From the NCBI GenBank assembly GCA_944472135.2, contig OX235264.1, forward strand, positions 123,905,809-123,969,808: DNA of 64,000 nucleotides. The letters run 5' to 3'. The notes beneath the pieces are model-generated. The model was given only the letters and a program-made list of their open reading frames with translations, was not told the origin of the DNA and made no database searches. Source of the stretch: Trichobilharzia regenti. Taxonomy: Eukaryota > Platyhelminthes > Trematoda > Strigeidida > Schistosomatidae. The translations under genes were made by a program, and so were the position numbers. This document shows, in pieces, positions 59,206 to 64,000 of this stretch (position 1 is its first letter; the number at the start of each line of letters is the position of its first letter).

Positions 59206-62069
59206 TGCAATCTGATCCGCACATGATTCAACTTCCCATGTCTACGAGCAGCTATTCTACCGTGTATATTTTTGCTATTGATTTCGGGTGATGAAAATAT
59301 TCAGAGAGTCTTTCAACTTCCCAACTAGGCTGATACTCGAATTTGTCACTTCAACTTTCATCGGTTTAGAAATAGGGTGCTTTCTCAAGAACAGACTTGA
59401 GATAAGTGATACATTTGCACTGATCATGTGTGATCATCACCGAAAATTCGAATAATTGTTTAAGTGTGCTTTCTTCCTGAATGCCGACACAATAAAATGT
59501 CCATTTTGTTTACTCTTTGCTAAGCGGTCAAGAAAGTAAAGGTCAACAGATTCACGCTGTATTTACGAAATAAAATTAATTGTAGGCTATCGATTGCTAA
59601 TTCGAATGCAGCATTTCTCTACAGACGTAAATGGCAGTGTCTTTTCAATGTGTCTTTTTCAATGTCGGATAATCACGGGTTTGACGAGAGACGCAGACTG
59701 ACACGTTGACCAGCTTTCCTGTTTAACTGTTTTTATTGAGGTATTCTGGCTCGTTGCGATAGTAGATATTCCTCAAAAGTATTATCGAAATCGCATGAGG
59801 CTGCTTGCATTCCTGCCACCAAATCCTCTTCTAGTATTGTGAATCTTAAAAAGCACGGCCTTCACTTTCTAAATACTACCTTAATGTCGAGAGAGATGGT
59901 CGAATCATGAATGACACCGTTACAAATCTTCAGCTGCTGATAACGTGTTGAGTATCAGATAATGCAATGAAATTATACAGACTGTCGTGTGCAACCCGAA
60001 TAATTTGCGACTGGTTAGCTGTTCATCTCATGGTAACATGCTTCGGATGATTTGACGCGGAATTGGGAACCAGTGGTAGTTAATGTAGAGAAATAAGTGA
60101 GGAGGTGACGATAATCCAGAATGGTTTACTACCCGAAGCCCAATTATTCACATCAGAGTATGCGATCCACTCGATGCTGAGACTAATGATCAGGAAACTC
60201 AGCAGTGTGATTTGATCCATATGAACAGCAGTGGTGGAGTAGCAGAAGATGTGAAATGGCTGACAAAGGAGGTACCAAGTGTAAGGACAGTGAGCACGTC
60301 ATTAAGTGAAACACCTTTCCCCTATAAATGTTATGGAGATCAAGGCAGAGGATATCAAATTTGGAAGCTAGCATATCCCTTCTACAGATTACCATTGATA
60401 TGATCGCTTTATAGGAAGAAACACACAAGTTTAACCTGTGAAGCATTATGATTGTTCGTCGGATGAATTGCAACAAACGGGAATCGATTCTGAGTTTTAA
60501 TTTGAGTGTCAACTATAACAACAAGGATTTCATCATAACAGTGTTTGATTCACTTTCACAAACGACAGGAATTACACCAGAGAATAATCATTATTCTGCT
60601 GAACATACTGATAATTCTGAACGTCACTCCTCGAAATGCTGGCTAGCCTACTGATTTGAAAATGAGTTATCGAGTGGATAATACATTGGTCAACATAAGT
60701 CTCTGCATTTTCTATAGTCATTTAGTCCATATAGAACTGCTGGATTCGTAAAAACACCATCGCCTGACTACAAACAGGTGGTTGTGCCTATAGGAAGCAT
60801 TTCGATTTCAAACTCACATTCTGCAAACCAGGTACTCGTGAAGTATCTCCCAGAATGAACAACTTGATAAGTGGAAGTTGGATTCATTTTATGACTGATC
60901 TGTGTGACTGGAGTTTGTTACAATCACCGATGCGTGAGCTTCAAAATGTATTCTATTCGTTGGGATTACAAACTAACTTCAGGTGAATAGGATTGGATGG
61001 ATTATCTCTGAGATATGCAGTATATATTTCCGTCTTCACAGTGTTTGTGTGAATGGAAGTGAGATTTCCACCAGGACGACGACGCATAACGATGAATGCT
61101 GTTATATCTGTGAGGAAAGTATAGTAAACTAGTATGAGGTGAGGTGTTCACATGTATATGCTACAAAGCTTGTGAACAGAAGTATTCTTGATATTTCGGT
61201 AATCAGCTATTCTAATTTTGAATGCTCAACGTTGCCTGATAGAGTCTTTCTTCTCCTGTAGAATTGCACGACACGGGAAAGGAACAGCTCTCACGTTCTT
61301 CAAACCGGAATACAGCGTCTTTCTAATCCAGTAAGGCTGACTGTCCTTCACAACATCTCAGTTGATGATGATCATCACGTGGATTTCTCGAAAACGCCAA
61401 CTTCCACGATAGAACACGAGGATCGGTGGTTTCAACTACTCTACTAAGAGCAATTCTAACTCCTTCACCAGATATTGATTCGGTCACCGATTTCCTTGTT
61501 GCAATGACCACTCACACTTTCTGGAATCCATGGTTTCGATTTGCTTTCATTTAATATTTCCAAAAGATGTTTATGAGACAGATCTTAGAAGTCTTCACAC
61601 TGTCACTTCATCAATCTCTATTGTCCTTCACCCATACCTCTCGCAGTTTCCCTATTCAGTCACCTGTTAACGAATGCCATTCAAATCATAAGAGTAAAAT
61701 CTCATCGGCATCTACGAGCAAGAAGGAGAATGTCGAACATAAGATGTTACATAACATGGAGTGAAATTTGATTAGATAGAATTCAATATTTTAAAAGTAA
61801 GAAATATGTAAATGATTAATTTTTGACTTAAAATGACAAGTGGGTCAAGAGAAATAGGTTCAGAGTGAGCATGATAATATTAATTTTAATAATATTGATA
61901 ATAATAATAATAATCGTAGTAATAAAAGTACAAAGAATAAGTAAATGTCTATCCCTCTACGGCAAAGGCAGAGTAGTGATTTTACATACTTCCAGAATAA
62001 ACCTCTATTCTGGAACACCTGATCGAATTCTGTCACTCTGTCAACCCTGACCGTGATCTGAAGATCATA
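59206..62069. repeat. Unit body (right-hand unit)
   Basis: Matches 4421-6989 and, more closely, 14200-14640 plus 19644-20820. Contains the uninterrupted counterpart of the gypsy site (60310-60886). AAT-rich microsatellite at 61870-61925. No gene seen. Confidence 0.6.
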
Positions 62070-63400
62070 TATTGGATCCATGATAACTACCGCGTTTTCT
62101 TCGTACAGAATTCTTGAGAAAGCTGAGGCCTTGGCAGTTGATGACTTTAGGCCAGACGAATGTGTACAAAAGAAGTATGTATTTTGAAGTGATTAGCCCA
62201 GTGTTCCTCTGGTCCAAATCTTTGGTGATTGGCTTGTCACTGACATCCTTCACCGGACTAATTTGTGTTGAACTGTTCACTGATAGGAACCTAGTTGTTT
62301 AGTAGAGTGTTGCAAGGTCTCCTTTGCCTGCAGCTTGTTCTGCTTTACTTGCCATGGCTTCATAATATTTTCTGTTGTCTTCCCTGGCACTCTTCTTTAC
62401 TCTTTTGTTCAGCGTGTTGTAGCTTGCATTCATCTCCTGTTTTTGTTGCTCGCCAGTGCACTGGATAATTTTTTCTTTCAGCATCCTTCTCTCTTCTATT
62501 AGTCTGCAAGTGTCCGTAGTGGGCCACTGTTTGTCCTGTGTCCTCTTTCTGCCTAGAACTTCCATGCAGGTTTGACTCCACACTGTTTCCACGTTGTCCT
62601 AGTGCTTTTCGACGCTGACCTGTTCGCCAATGTTGATTTGTGTGTCGGCTTTGTCCCTTATGCTTGCAATGAAGATGTCCTTTGTATCCTCGTCCTTCAG
62701 TTGTTGAGTGTTGAACTTGGCTTGTGGTCTATCTGCAGCTCCTGTTTCCCTGTAAGCTCTTAGTTTGATTTGGAGTGTTGCCCGTATGAGAGGGTGTTCT
62801 GAGGTAACATCTGCTCCTCCTCTAACGTTTTTGTCCAGTAAGCTGTGTCTTCACTTCTTTGATCAGCACTGAGATGAAGTCAATTTGGTTTATGGTTCAC
62901 CTGTCTAGTTTCACTCACGTAGCCTTGTGGAAATACTTGTGTTTGTATATGCTGCAACCAGCCACTAGCTCATTGAATATACAGAAGTCAGCGAAGAGTT
63001 CTCCATTTTTATTCGTCTCTCTGAGAGCTTCTTTACCCATGATGAGCTCTCTTCCTATGCGGTATAGCCTCAGTTTGGCGTTCATGTCTGCCATTAGAAA
63101 TTTAATTCACCAACAGGAGTGTTGTATATTGTTGTCTGTAGTTGTCTGTAGAACGCGACTTTCTTTTCGGGGTTTGCGTTGTTGAAGGAGTATAGCACTT
63201 CATAGGTGACAATTTCCTCCTTTTGAAGTTGAATCTGGTAGTCGTTATCCTGGACGAGACCGCTTTTCATTCAATGAGAACCTTCATTGCTGTTGGTAAT
63301 GTCATGAGAGCCACGCCCTCGGTGTGCATGTGGTTAACTCCTGGCTGACCGGAGTAGATAATCAACTCGCCCGTTGACACCTTGATGAGACCACTCCCAA
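62070..63400 (-). mobile_element. RTE-type LINE fragment: endonuclease end and linker (right-hand unit)
   Basis: Linker QTCMEVLGRKRTQDKQW ... LATLY-stop at 62575-62300 and the endonuclease end further right, as in units 1 and 2. Different parts of it match unit 1 and unit 2 best. Confidence 0.75.
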
Positions 63401-63449
63401 TCCGTTATCTATCGCCAAATCTTTTCATCTCAATCGCCATGCTAATAAA

Positions 63450-64000
63450 TGGTGCAGACATCTTATATCCCGACACAGATATTAACTTATCTCGTATGAA
63501 CAGTAAATTCTTGGTTCTTACGCAACACAGATTGATACAAGTCAGTCAGTCCCCTCGAATAGACCTACAACTGCGAAGAAATTATTTCGATCACTTCATT
63601 CAATCCTGATGACCGAGGAAAGCGCTTAACTATTCATGTATACTTGTAATCGTCTATCGCGATGGAATGTGAAACTCTCTCGCATTACTATATCACCGAA
63701 TGCTTTTCGCGTTGTTCGAATGTATCAGTAACATCATTCAGTCGTCATAGAACGCATATCACACAAATAGGACGATGGAATTCATGTCGGAGGATGCGAT
63801 GTACTTCCATGAGATTGATTTTCATGAGAGGGATAATTATCTGGTTGCAATAATCCCGACTATCGCTTCCGAAACATCTCGATTATACACGCTTACGCAC
63901 ATAGGCAAACTTTTATTGCATCCCCGCTTATTCGAAATCTCCTCAAATTGTCCTCAATTCATACATGATTACTTAACATATTTGTGAAAAAGTGATTATT
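63450..64000. repeat. Exact repeat of window positions 1-551
   Basis: By direct comparison, 63450-64000 matches 1-551 without a mismatch, including the private variant CAATCCTGATGACC, which reads CAATCTTGATGACC in units 2 and 3. The offset is 63449 bp. It is the start of a further array unit, or redundancy in a circular or overlapping assembly. Confidence 0.9.

Larger units (their letters stand above)
58580..63449. repeat. Tandem array unit, right-hand copy
   Basis: It corresponds to unit 1 positions of about 4000-8376: degenerate RTE piece (58580-59200), body (59200-62070), RTE endonuclease/linker (62070-63400). From 59880 to about 62090 it is almost identical to the unit 2 flanks of the gypsy element and gives the uninterrupted version of that site (60310/60886). 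The first ~1.2 kb is clearly more diverged from units 1 and 2 than the rest. Confidence 0.8.

Overview
The window looks like a gene-poor, repeat-dense, AT-rich stretch of a flatworm genome, most likely a schistosome-like blood fluke. The reasons are the mix of transposon families (RTE-like and CR1/Jockey-like LINEs, Penelope-like GIY-YIG relics, a short-LTR Ty3/gypsy element with a C-H-C-C gag finger, and tRNA-headed SINEs) and the intron and poly(A) signals around a small peptide gene. There is no bacterial-type gene organisation. The species assignment is inference.

Layout. The left third is a tandem array. Unit 1 is 1-8376, unit 2 is 8377-22207, and a partial unit 3 starts at 22208. The same unit returns at 58580-63449, and 63450-64000 is base-for-base the same as 1-551. 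Each full unit carries, left to right: a flank; a CR1-type LINE 3' end on the + strand; a small two-exon gene on the - strand ('gene A'); a second CR1 3' end on the - strand; a degenerate RTE piece; a long non-coding body; and an RTE endonuclease/linker fragment on the - strand. Unit 2 has also received a SINE (8606-8806) and a 5.0 kb Ty3/gypsy element (14641-19643) with 117-bp identical LTRs. Segment 10240-12034 is repeated in inverted orientation at 22957-24680.

The middle (24.7-58.5 kb) is an older, diverged layer. It holds a nearly full-length but broken CR1-type LINE (27175-30300), a diverged unit with a damaged gene A copy (30880-36400), a second damaged copy (42.9-43.1 kb), RTE and Penelope fragments, three SINEs, and a pair of 0.38 kb inverted repeats (55.46 and 57.5 kb). 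Large stretches show nothing recognisable.

The item most likely to be new is gene A. Its two exons join to a 47-residue secreted precursor: signal peptide, dibasic KR, a short peptide ending MLRL, then Gly-Lys-stop. This is the layout of an amidated neuropeptide-like precursor. Three copies are intact and two are decayed. They have a TATA box, a ~0.1 kb intron and a poly(A) signal. In the array they lie between inverted LINE arms that show unit-specific gene conversion. A second, weaker candidate peptide unit ('unit U': KR-E[Y/H][P/S]SIDSV...G) lies just upstream of gene A in two places.
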